A DNA stretch of 7,539 bases, from positions 1-7,539 of the forward strand of contig SFFP01000081.1 of the NCBI GenBank assembly GCA_004556875.1, in the 5' to 3' direction. Each line of letters begins with the position of its first letter. Position 1 is the first letter of the stretch. The stretch is from Ruminococcus flavefaciens. Lineage in GTDB: Bacteria > Bacillota_A > Clostridia > Oscillospirales > Ruminococcaceae. The notes beneath the pieces were generated by a model. The model was given only the letters and a program-made list of their open reading frames with translations, was not told the origin of the DNA and searched no databases. Below are positions 1-5,923 of this stretch, piece after piece. The position numbers and the translations under genes were made by a program.

Positions 1-13
1 AATCACTGCTTTC

Positions 14-43
14 ATTATAGCCTAAGTAACAAGTGCGTGTAAA
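14..43 (-). promoter_or_regulatory. Candidate sigma-A promoter firing leftwards out of the window
   Basis: On the minus strand a TTTACA -35 (38-43) is followed by an 18-base spacer and a perfect TATAAT -10 (14-19). Transcription would start near base 7 and run out of the left edge, so it probably serves a divergent gene not present here. The match to consensus is good, but no downstream gene can be seen to confirm it. Confidence 0.5.
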
Positions 44-54
44 CCATGGCTGGC

Positions 55-84
55 TTGTCATGGATTTATACGACCAAATATTAT
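55..84 (+). promoter_or_regulatory. Candidate promoter for the membrane-protein/XRE operon
   Basis: TTGTCA (55-60) and TATTAT (79-84) are separated by 18 bases, giving a predicted start near base 91 and a leader of about 107 bases before the first gene. Alternatives are TATAGT at 85-90 and a perfect TATAAT at 122-127, but neither has a recognisable -35 at normal spacing. The -35 overlaps a TGACAAG half-site (minus strand, 54-60) that recurs in the palindrome at 138-152, which suggests control at this promoter. Confidence 0.4.
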
Positions 85-100
85 TATAGTAGGTGACAGT

Positions 101-118
101 ATGATAGACGATTCACTT
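101..118 (+). repeat. 18-base exact direct repeat, copy 1 (second copy at 876-893)
   Basis: ATGATAGACGATTCACTT occurs here and again as the first six codons (M-I-D-D-S-L) of the XRE regulator. The match stops abruptly on both sides. By simple arithmetic an exact 18-base match within 7.5 kb of random sequence has an expectation of well under 0.01. It may be a fossil of a duplicated and deleted regulator gene or a shared protein-binding sequence. Confidence 0.75.
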
Positions 119-137
119 AGCTATAATAAGATCATAC

Positions 138-149
138 CAAGTATACTTG
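138..149. promoter_or_regulatory. Perfect 12-base palindrome, candidate operator
   Basis: CAAGTATACTTG is its own reverse complement. It lies in the leader between the candidate promoter and the ribosome binding site of the first membrane-protein gene. Its right arm extends to CTTGTCA (146-152), which is also present at 54-60 over the candidate -35; a related ACAAGT lies at 29-34. Short XRE proteins usually bind such symmetric sites as dimers, so the regulator encoded at 876-1088 is the obvious candidate binder. That link is inference. Confidence 0.4.
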
Positions 150-197
150 TCAAAAAAACGCCAATAAAACTTTGCATGATATCAGGAGGAAATCATT

Positions 198-536
198 ATG
201 AACAAGGAAGAAATTCTCGCTAAAAGCCGCAAGGAAAACAAAAACCGTGACATTGCAGGAATGGACATAAACAAAAATGCTTCAAGGATATCACTCATTT
301 TCAGCCTGTTTTTTATCATGTTCCTGATGACATTGACATGGATAGCCGGAAAGCACATGAATCACGGCATTATCGCAACAGAATACAGTATGATTTTTCC
401 GTTGTTTCTCTATAAAGCCATAAAAACAAAGAATCCTGCAAATATAATCTCTGCGGTAATCGCAGGACTTTGTCTTATTATTTTTACTGTTAATACGATA
501 CGGGATATTTTCGATATATACCCGTTAGGAAGGTGA
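198..536 (+). CDS. Small three-helix membrane protein, DUF6442-like (paralogue 1)
   Basis: This 112-residue protein has a charged N-terminus (1-30, beginning MNKEEILAKSRKENKNRD) followed by three hydrophobic stretches at about 31-50, 57-74 and 81-100. It therefore looks like a small integral membrane protein with no catalytic motif and no signal peptidase site. The N-terminal pattern resembles the DUF6442 family of Firmicutes; this is recalled, not searched. The start is firm: a full AGGAGG (184-189) sits eight bases before the ATG. The next gene begins seven bases after the stop and encodes a paralogue with the same first 11 residues. A short XRE regulator follows, so these proteins may be its targets or partners. 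Molecular function is unknown. A sensor, an immunity-like protein or an envelope factor are all open. Confidence 0.85.
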   Translation: MNKEEILAKSRKENKNRDIAGMDINKNASRISLIFSLFFIMFLMTLTWIAGKHMNHGIIATEYSMIFPLFLYKAIKTKNPANIISAVIAGLCLIIFTVNTIRDIFDIYPLGR

Positions 537-543
537 ATGTATC

Positions 544-861
544 ATGAATAAAGAAGAGATTCTGGCAAAAAGCCGACAGGATAATAAAGATCACGACCCT
601 TACTACCTTGAAGCAAGGATAAATGGCATGAAATACGGCAGAATTGCAGCAATTATTTTAGCTCTTACTCTTTTTATCATTGACTGGTTTATATCAGGAA
701 ACAGAAATTACGGATATTATGGTATCTTTACCGCATCATTCTCCGCAGATTACCTCTACAGGTGGAAAAAGACCGATAATAAGGACGACTTTTACGCAGG
801 AGCACTTATGGCTCTGGCGACAGCAGTATCTGTTATACTGCATTTTGTTCATCATCTGTAA
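544..861 (+). CDS. Small three-helix membrane protein, DUF6442-like (paralogue 2)
   Basis: This 105-residue protein shares MNKEEILAKSR and the charged N-terminal segment with the preceding gene but has diverged beyond it, which indicates an old tandem duplication. Hydrophobic stretches lie at about 33-51, 57-73 and 83-102. The N-terminal 30 residues are highly charged and probably cytoplasmic. The ribosome binding sequence AGGAAGGTG (527-535) overlaps the stop codon of the upstream gene, so translation of the two is probably coupled and the proteins may be made in a fixed ratio or pair with each other. No enzyme motif is visible and the function is unknown. An overlapping open frame at 680-913 is a shadow. 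Confidence 0.85.
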   Translation: MNKEEILAKSRQDNKDHDPYYLEARINGMKYGRIAAIILALTLFIIDWFISGNRNYGYYGIFTASFSADYLYRWKKTDNKDDFYAGALMALATAVSVILHFVHHL

Positions 862-868
862 GAAAGGA
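862..868 (+). promoter_or_regulatory. Ribosome binding site that fixes the XRE start at 876
   Basis: GAAAGGA lies seven bases before the ATG at 876. For the upstream in-frame ATG at 870 the gap would be a single base, which is too short. The protein therefore probably begins MIDDSL, not MRMIDDSL. Confidence 0.7.
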
Positions 869-875
869 TATGCGC

Positions 876-893
876 ATGATAGACGATTCACTT
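876..893 (+). repeat. 18-base exact direct repeat, copy 2
   Basis: This is the coding-start copy of the repeat described at 101-118. Here it encodes M-I-D-D-S-L of the XRE regulator. Confidence 0.75.
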
Positions 894-1088
894 GTACTCC
901 GAAACCGCCTTAAAGAGATACGCAAAGAGCAAAAGCTCTCTCAGGACGAGCTTGCAAAAATGGTAGGTGTTTCCCGTAATACTATAAGCTCCATAGAAAC
1001 AGGGCAGTTCAGTCCTACTGCTAAGCTTGCACTTGTCCTTTGTATCGCTCTCGACAAAAAATTCGAGGATATTTTTTACTTTGACTAA
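876..1088 (+). CDS. Short XRE-family helix-turn-helix transcriptional regulator
   Basis: The 70-residue product is almost entirely one Cro/CI-type helix-turn-helix domain. It opens RNRLKEIRKEQKLSQDELA (9-27). The second helix covers about 22-30 and the recognition helix about 32-41 (VSRNTISSIE), followed by the typical ETGQFSPTAKLAL segment and an EDIF ending. There is no sensor or dimerisation domain beyond it, as usual for the small stand-alone regulators found beside membrane proteins in Firmicutes. It is the last gene of the operon, 14 bases after the second membrane protein, and ends just before a hairpin terminator. The first 18 bases of the gene are repeated exactly at 101-118 in the operon leader. 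It probably binds the leader and controls its own operon, with the palindrome at 138-149 as candidate site. An ATG at 870 is an alternative start. Confidence 0.92.
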   Translation: MIDDSLVLRNRLKEIRKEQKLSQDELAKMVGVSRNTISSIETGQFSPTAKLALVLCIALDKKFEDIFYFD

Positions 1089-1127
1089 AAAAACCGCTTC
1101 CGATATAAAGGAAGCGGTTTTTATTTT
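1089..1127. terminator. Bidirectional intrinsic terminator between convergent genes
   Basis: A 13-base stem (1089-1101 with 1110-1122, core ACCGCTTCC/GGAAGCGGT) has an eight-base loop. On the plus strand it is followed by a T-rich run ending at 1127; on the minus strand the A run at 1087-1093 supplies the T tract. It directly follows the XRE stop codon (1086-1088) and lies just beyond the lipoprotein stop (1126-1128), so it ends transcription from both sides. Confidence 0.93.
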
Positions 1128-2205
1128 ACTGATTTTGCTGTTTTTCTGCGATCTGTCTGGAAGCCTCTTCGATAGCCTCCTGAGCCTGTGAATTTATCTC
1201 ATCAGCCTGCTGCTGTGCAGCTTTGATAGCTTCTGCTGTCTGCTTGTCTATCTCAGCCAGCTTCGCTTGTCTGACCTTTTCCATGAATTCGTCCATTTTA
1301 GCCGAAGCTGCTTCAAAATCCTCTGAATTCTTAACTTCATCTGCAAGCTTTTCATATTCAGCCCTCAGCTCATCGCCTGCACCTGTTTCATCCATGAGTT
1401 TTGCTGCATCTTCAAGCTTTTCCTCAACGGAGCCGCTGTCCTGAGCAACAGGTTCTGTCTCATTTTCATTTGAAACAGGTATAGAATTTCCGTCCTCATC
1501 ATAGAAAACGATATTATCAATGTACATATCCGACTCGTTGGCTATGCCCCAGCGCATAATGAGGAAGTTTGCGTCTTCCATTTCCTCGCTCCAGCACTGT
1601 CCGCTGTCAGCCAGCAGGAACTTGAACTGGGCGTGAACTGCGCCAGATGCTTCAAAGTTGTACTCTCCGCCCGAAAACTCCTGGAAATCATACCACTTGT
1701 CCTGAGCAGTCATAGTACCACCGCCGCCGCCTATCCAGCCGGGTGCTCTTACGCCCTCGGCATCGTCGGTTTTAAGGTGGTCTGCGGTAGCTTCGGCATA
1801 CATATCGAATTCTATCCTGCGTACCTTAGCCGCACCTTCATTTCCGAGAAGCTTAACAACATTTATGCCTATCTTCTGGACTTTGCCTTCCAGCGGAACG
1901 GAATTGTCATCAGCAAATTTAAGCATTTTATTGCCCATCAGCTCTGCTACCGAAAGCTCTCCCTTAGCGCAGTATTTGTCATCTTCCTTGACAGATGCAA
2001 AGTCAAATACTCCGTCATCAAAGGTTATCGCGTTAGGGTCTGTTGCTTCTGTAGGAGTAGGCGGAACAAGTTCCTCAGTTGTTTCCTCTACAGGAACTGT
2101 ACCCGATTCCGATTTTGTGTCAGAATTTTTCTTTTCGCCGCAGCCGGCAGCACAGGCGGCAAGGGCGAAAGCCATCGCACCTGCGATAAAATTTCTGTAA
2201 TCCAT
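1126..2205 (-). CDS. Secreted lipoprotein with beta-rich domain and helical C-terminus
   Basis: This 359-residue protein is not recognised as a known enzyme. Residues 1-22 form a short lipoprotein signal; LAAC at 15-18 fits a lipobox, and C22 (AAGC) is an alternative lipidation site. A Ser/Thr/Pro/Glu-rich linker (about 23-58) leads to a probable beta-sandwich region (about 59-245), opening ITFDDGVFDF and ending MYIDNIVFYDEDGN, a pattern reminiscent of galactose-binding-like or carbohydrate-binding domains. It contains a five-glycine run at 159-163. After an acidic linker, residues 259-359 are Ala/Glu/Gln/Lys-rich and should be helical or coiled coil. The protein would sit on the outer face of the membrane. 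The start at 2205 is preferred over an upstream in-frame ATG at 2328, because it gives the signal peptide directly and has a ribosome binding site; the longer frame would run back beyond the promoter. It has its own promoter and converges on the XRE operon. Confidence 0.85.
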   Translation of the reverse strand: MDYRNFIAGAMAFALAACAAGCGEKKNSDTKSESGTVPVEETTEELVPPTPTEATDPNAITFDDGVFDFASVKEDDKYCAKGELSVAELMGNKMLKFADDNSVPLEGKVQKIGINVVKLLGNEGAAKVRRIEFDMYAEATADHLKTDDAEGVRAPGWIGGGGGTMTAQDKWYDFQEFSGGEYNFEASGAVHAQFKFLLADSGQCWSEEMEDANFLIMRWGIANESDMYIDNIVFYDEDGNSIPVSNENETEPVAQDSGSVEEKLEDAAKLMDETGAGDELRAEYEKLADEVKNSEDFEAASAKMDEFMEKVRQAKLAEIDKQTAEAIKAAQQQADEINSQAQEAIEEASRQIAEKQQNQ

Positions 2206-2212
2206 ATTGTTT

Positions 2213-2218
2213 CTCCCT
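2213..2218 (-). promoter_or_regulatory. Ribosome binding site that fixes the lipoprotein start
   Basis: Read on the minus strand this is AGGGAG, seven bases before the ATG at 2203-2205. It supports starting the protein at MDYRNF and not at the earlier in-frame ATG at 2328. Confidence 0.8.
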
Positions 2219-2242
2219 ATGTAAGCTGTACTTTTTTCGTGC

Positions 2243-2266
2243 GCACTGTCCTCTGCATAACAGTGC
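2243..2266 (-). other. Hairpin in the lipoprotein 5' untranslated leader
   Basis: GCACTGT and ACAGTGC form a perfect seven-base stem around a ten-base loop within the predicted 72-base leader. No T tract follows and the ribosome binding site is not in the stem, so it is neither a terminator nor an obvious translational switch. It may affect mRNA stability or bind a protein. Confidence 0.45.
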
Positions 2267-2283
2267 TTTCTGTTTGTAATTTC

Positions 2284-2312
2284 ATTGTAGCATAAAAACA
2301 ATAGTCTGTAAA
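2284..2312 (-). promoter_or_regulatory. Near-consensus promoter of the lipoprotein gene
   Basis: On the minus strand TTTACA (2307-2312), a 17-base spacer and TACAAT (2284-2289) match the sigma-A consensus at ten of twelve positions. A TG one base before the -10 gives an extended element. Transcription should start near 2277. The promoter lies downstream of the mfd stop, so the lipoprotein can be expressed independently of the repair operon. Confidence 0.85.
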
Positions 2313-2359
2313 GTAACATATCTCCCAAATTATGCTATATTTTTTGCAACACCTTACAC

Positions 2360-2403
2360 AAAAATTGCGATTTCAGCATTGGCTTGACCAAATATTGCTG
2401 AAA
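2360..2403 (-). terminator. Probable terminator after mfd
   Basis: Just after the mfd stop the minus strand has TTTCAGCA pairing with TGCTGAAA (2396-2403 with 2371-2378). An inner TTGG/CCAA pair is separated from it by a four-base bulge. A run of five T residues (2360-2364) begins six bases after the stem. The bulge and displaced T tract make it weaker than the terminator at 1089-1127, and some readthrough into the lipoprotein gene is possible. Confidence 0.5.
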
Positions 2404-2406
2404 GTA

Positions 2407-5400
2407 TTATTTCTTCTCTCTGTTCTGATAAAATATCTCAACTGTTTCTCTCATCATGTCAAACGGACGTATCTTCGGCGAGATCTTGACGGAAACGTAA
2501 GATTTTCCAACGCCGTTGAATGTTATCCTGCCCTTGTAAGCCTGCTGAAGCGCGGCTATCTGCTCAGGAACAAGATACTCGGTATAGAAGTACATTGCAC
2601 CGTTTTTCTGCGATATTTCTGTAATTCCAAGATGTGCCGCCTTATTTCTGAGAAGTGAAACATCTATGAGTCCCACAACAGATTTTGGCGGGTCTCCATA
2701 ACGGTCAATAAGCTCGTCGATAAGATCGGTCTTGTCACTATCCTCGTTGACTATCATTATCTTGCGGTACATATCTATACGCTGATTAAGGCTCGGGATA
2801 TACTTCTCAGGAATATGCGCATCTATCTGTATATCAACGAGACACTCAGGGACTTTCTCGGGCTGTATGCCCTTTTCCTCGGCTATAGCTTCCGAAAGAA
2901 GCTGTAAATACATATCGTAACCTACAGCCTCCATGTGTCCGTGCTGTCTGCCGCCGAGAATACTGCCTGCTCCTCTTATTTCAAGGTCGCGGAGCGCTAT
3001 TCTGAAGCCGCTTCCGAACTGTGTAAACTCACGCATTGCATTAAGTCGCTTAGTAGCCACCTCAGTAAGCACCTTGTCGCGCTGATATGTAAAATATGCG
3101 TAGCCTCTGCGGTTTGAACGTCCTACTCGTCCGCGGAGCTGATACAGCTGTGAAAGTCCGAAACGGTCAGAATCTTCTATAATAAGTGTATTTACGTTAG
3201 GAACGTCCACACCTGTTTCGATGATAGTTGTGCAGACAAGGATATCTATCTCATGCTCAACAAGCTGTTCCCAGATATCCGACATCTCATCCTCACTCAT
3301 CTGACCGTGTGCATAGGCTATTCTTGCCTCGGGGAGAAATTCCTGCAATCGTGCCGCACAGGCTGTGATAGTCTCAACGCGGTTGTGGATATAGTAGACC
3401 TGTCCGCCGCGGCGAAGCTCTCTGACTATAGCCTGTATGAGTGTACCCATATTGTACTCGATAACATAGGTCTGAACAGGGTATCTGTCCTGCGGCGGCT
3501 CTTCGATGACCGACATATCGCGTATACCGCTCATTGCCATATTCAGTGTACGCGGGATAGGAGTTGCCGAAAGCATGAGCACATCCACTCCCGTAAAGCT
3601 CTCCTTGAACTTCTCCTTATGAGCAACGCCGAAACGCTGTTCCTCGTCGATTATGGCAAGTCCCAAGTCCTTGAATACTACGGATTTCTGGATAATCTTG
3701 TGAGTACCGATTATAATGTCGATGCGTCCCTGTTTCAGCTTTTTGATTATCTCCTCCTGCTGTTTAGGTGAACGATAACGGCTGAGCAGCTCTATCTGCA
3801 CAGGAAAATGCTCAAAGCGGCGGAGTGCCGTCTGATAGTGCTGATAGGCAAGAACAGTTGTGGGAGCAAGTATAGCGCACTGTTTTCCTGCAAGGACGCA
3901 TTTCATTGCGGCTCTCAGCGCGACTTCGGTCTTTCCGAAGCCTACATCTCCGCAGAGGAGTCGCTCCATAGGACGGGGACGCTCCATGTCCGCCTTTATC
4001 TCGGCAATTGACTGTAACTGGTCGTCAGTCTCAACGTATGGGAAACGCTCCTCGAAATCGCGTTGTATCTCGTCATCAGGATAGAATGCGAAGCCTACGC
4101 TCTTTTCGCGCTTTGCATAGAGAGCGATAAGCTCATGCGCCATATCCTTTACTGCACGTTTTACATTGCTTCGTGTCTTTTGCCATTCACCCGAGCTGAG
4201 CTTATTGAGCTTTACGCCGCTGTCGTCGCGAGGACCGATATATTTCGACACCATATCAAGCTGAGTTACAGGTATATAAAGCTTATCCGTACCTGCATAC
4301 TGAATGGTTATATAGTCCTTTGTAACGCCGTCCATTTCCAGCTTTCGGATACCGATGAAACGTCCGATACCGTGACCCGAATGTACAACAAGGTCGCCCT
4401 CTGTGATATCGGCAAGTGAGCGTATCTCCTCGGCTTTGTTCTTCTTTTTGCGGCGCTTCTTGCGGACTGAGTCCATTGAGCGTCCCTGTGTAATGAGCAC
4501 GGTCTTGTTTTCGGGGTACTCAAAGCCTCCGCCGAAGCTTCCCGACATGAGGATCACTCTGCCGCCCTTTGGCTCAATTTCATCCGAAGCTATATCGCAG
4601 GGTATGCCCTTATCACCCAAATCCTGCTGAATAATGGGCAGTGTCTTATCGCTTCCTGCCGCAAGTATCATGCGGTAGCCGCGGCGCTTGTAGTCGTCAA
4701 GGTCCTCAATAAGCTGTTTCATCTCACCGCTCCACGGCGCAGTCTGCATAGCTTCAAAGCTGACAAGTCTGCGGTAATCTATACGCTCGCCGCCCTGCAT
4801 GAAACTGCTCATATAGAGACATACTCTCTTTTCAGCCCTGTGCTGTATCTCTGCAAGCTCAAGTATATATCCGTCCAGTCCCTTACAGAGCTGTCCGTCC
4901 TCAATGAGTATCTTTATATCCTCGTTGTGTCGGGTGACAACACCTGACGCATTGTCCATGACATCGGAATAATCGCTGAAAAGCACAACTCCGTCGATAT
5001 AGTCGAAAACTGTTGACGGCTCGCCGTAAACAAGAGGATAATACTTGACGCTGTGTGCCAGTATCTCACCTGCTCTCAGTCTGTGCACATCTGCTCCGAG
5101 ATGCTCGCGGACGGCTTCCATATGCTTGCCGCGCACTTTCTTGCACAGCTCCTCTATCTTATCAGCAAGCTCATCGTTGCTGTACAGCACTTCTCCCGAT
5201 GGATATATCTCGACCTTTTCAAGAGACTCTGTACGTCGCTGTGTATCTGTCTCAAACTCTGATATAGTGTCTATCTCATCGCCCCACAGCTCCATACGCA
5301 CAGGCTTATCTGCCTGCACAGGGAAAATATCCACGATAGAACCTCTTATAGAGAACTGCGATGCGCCCTCTACCTTTTCACATCGCTGATAGCCGCACTT

Positions 5401-5868
5401 TGCAAGCGTCAGTGCCAGCTCCGACAGGTTTACCTCCTGTCCCTGCGTCAGCTCGATACCCGAAGCAATAAGGACTCCCACAGGTATAACAGGCTGCATG
5501 ACAGCCTCGATACTTGCACATATTACCGAACAGCGGTTCTTAGCCGCCTTGATGAGAGCGGCGATACGCATATGCTCATATTCATGGTTTGTACTGTCAA
5601 CGGGAGTGAATACCAGCTCCTTAGACGGAAAAAGCACAGCTTCTTCACAGCCTGCCATCATATTTATGTCGTCGCAGAGCTTCTTAGCCTCTGCCTCCGA
5701 GCCTGTTATGACAAGATTTATCTTCTCACCGCACAGGGAGTATATGAGCTGTGCCCTGTGTATATGGGAAAGACCTGTCACAGAGACAGGTGTTATCTTC
5801 TTGTCTATAGCTTCACGCAGGCTCTTGAAGCCTGCAAGCTCGGTAAATAGGTCTTTAAACAGTTTCAT
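2407..5868 (-). CDS. mfd: Transcription-repair coupling factor Mfd
   Basis: Mfd is a cytoplasmic DNA translocase that binds RNA polymerase stalled at damage, pushes it off and recruits UvrA for nucleotide excision repair. At 1153 residues it is full length for the family. The N-terminal UvrB-like region (about 1-320) includes the SIRGSIVDIFP segment at 173-183. The CarD-like polymerase-interacting domain starts near 487 (GDLVVHSGHGIGRFIGI, 491-507). The translocase has Walker A GDVGFGKTE (640-648), the DEEQ box (741-744), SATPIPRT (767-774), TTIIETGVD (880-888) and QLRGRVGR (910-917). The RecG-like TRG region lies around 955-972, and the C-terminal regulatory domain runs from about 1000. All key motifs are intact. 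A strongly basic patch (469-478) precedes the CarD-like domain. GGAG (5876-5879) sits seven bases before the ATG. It follows pth by 55 bases in the same operon. Confidence 0.98.
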   Translation of the reverse strand: MKLFKDLFTELAGFKSLREAIDKKITPVSVTGLSHIHRAQLIYSLCGEKINLVITGSEAEAKKLCDDINMMAGCEEAVLFPSKELVFTPVDSTNHEYEHMRIAALIKAAKNRCSVICASIEAVMQPVIPVGVLIASGIELTQGQEVNLSELALTLAKCGYQRCEKVEGASQFSIRGSIVDIFPVQADKPVRMELWGDEIDTISEFETDTQRRTESLEKVEIYPSGEVLYSNDELADKIEELCKKVRGKHMEAVREHLGADVHRLRAGEILAHSVKYYPLVYGEPSTVFDYIDGVVLFSDYSDVMDNASGVVTRHNEDIKILIEDGQLCKGLDGYILELAEIQHRAEKRVCLYMSSFMQGGERIDYRRLVSFEAMQTAPWSGEMKQLIEDLDDYKRRGYRMILAAGSDKTLPIIQQDLGDKGIPCDIASDEIEPKGGRVILMSGSFGGGFEYPENKTVLITQGRSMDSVRKKRRKKKNKAEEIRSLADITEGDLVVHSGHGIGRFIGIRKLEMDGVTKDYITIQYAGTDKLYIPVTQLDMVSKYIGPRDDSGVKLNKLSSGEWQKTRSNVKRAVKDMAHELIALYAKREKSVGFAFYPDDEIQRDFEERFPYVETDDQLQSIAEIKADMERPRPMERLLCGDVGFGKTEVALRAAMKCVLAGKQCAILAPTTVLAYQHYQTALRRFEHFPVQIELLSRYRSPKQQEEIIKKLKQGRIDIIIGTHKIIQKSVVFKDLGLAIIDEEQRFGVAHKEKFKESFTGVDVLMLSATPIPRTLNMAMSGIRDMSVIEEPPQDRYPVQTYVIEYNMGTLIQAIVRELRRGGQVYYIHNRVETITACAARLQEFLPEARIAYAHGQMSEDEMSDIWEQLVEHEIDILVCTTIIETGVDVPNVNTLIIEDSDRFGLSQLYQLRGRVGRSNRRGYAYFTYQRDKVLTEVATKRLNAMREFTQFGSGFRIALRDLEIRGAGSILGGRQHGHMEAVGYDMYLQLLSEAIAEEKGIQPEKVPECLVDIQIDAHIPEKYIPSLNQRIDMYRKIMIVNEDSDKTDLIDELIDRYGDPPKSVVGLIDVSLLRNKAAHLGITEISQKNGAMYFYTEYLVPEQIAALQQAYKGRITFNGVGKSYVSVKISPKIRPFDMMRETVEIFYQNREKK

Positions 5869-5892
5869 CTTTTATCTCCGTAAACAAGGGTA

Positions 5893-5916
5893 AGCCGCGG
5901 CAGAACTGCGGCGGCT
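5893..5916 (-). other. GC-rich hairpin between pth and mfd
   Basis: On the minus strand AGCCGC pairs with GCGGCT; after one C/C mismatch the inner GCA pairs with TGC around a GTTC loop. It lies between the pth stop and the mfd ribosome binding site, ending 13 bases before the latter. No T tract follows, so it is not an intrinsic terminator. It may be an RNA-processing or stability element that sets the pth/mfd ratio. Confidence 0.5.
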
Positions 5917-5923
5917 GTCAATA

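Noticed and set aside
1..42. Tail of an upstream plus-strand gene
   Set aside because: All three plus frames close within 42 bases and none can be told from chance; the minus promoter at 14-43 argues against coding here.
147..180. TTGTCA at 147-152 as the -35 of the first operon
   Set aside because: No -10 lies at 16-18 bases; the nearest A/T-rich hexamer (CATGAT, 175-180) is 22 bases away. The sequence is better explained as part of the palindromic site.
1716..1732. CCG trinucleotide run as a repeat element
   Set aside because: It simply encodes the five-glycine run of the lipoprotein and is too short to call a repeat locus.
1633..2295. Open frame of 220 codons on the plus strand
   Set aside because: It lies opposite the lipoprotein gene, has no ribosome binding site, and reads as a Cys/Phe/Arg-rich chain with no domain pattern. 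It also runs through the lipoprotein's own leader and start.
2332..2658. Open frame of 108 codons on the plus strand
   Set aside because: It covers the mfd terminator and the mfd 3' end and has no ribosome binding site or family resemblance.
3253..3771. Open frame of 172 codons on the plus strand
   Set aside because: It is antisense to the intact Mfd helicase domains and has no recognisable motif or ribosome binding site.
5498..5893. Open frame of 131 codons on the plus strand
   Set aside because: It is antisense to the Mfd N-terminus and extends through the pth-mfd gap only by chance.
5893..5921. TTGACA (minus strand, 5916-5921) as a -35 for a separate mfd promoter
   Set aside because: At 16-18 bases downstream there is only GC-rich hairpin sequence and no -10, so an internal promoter is not supported.
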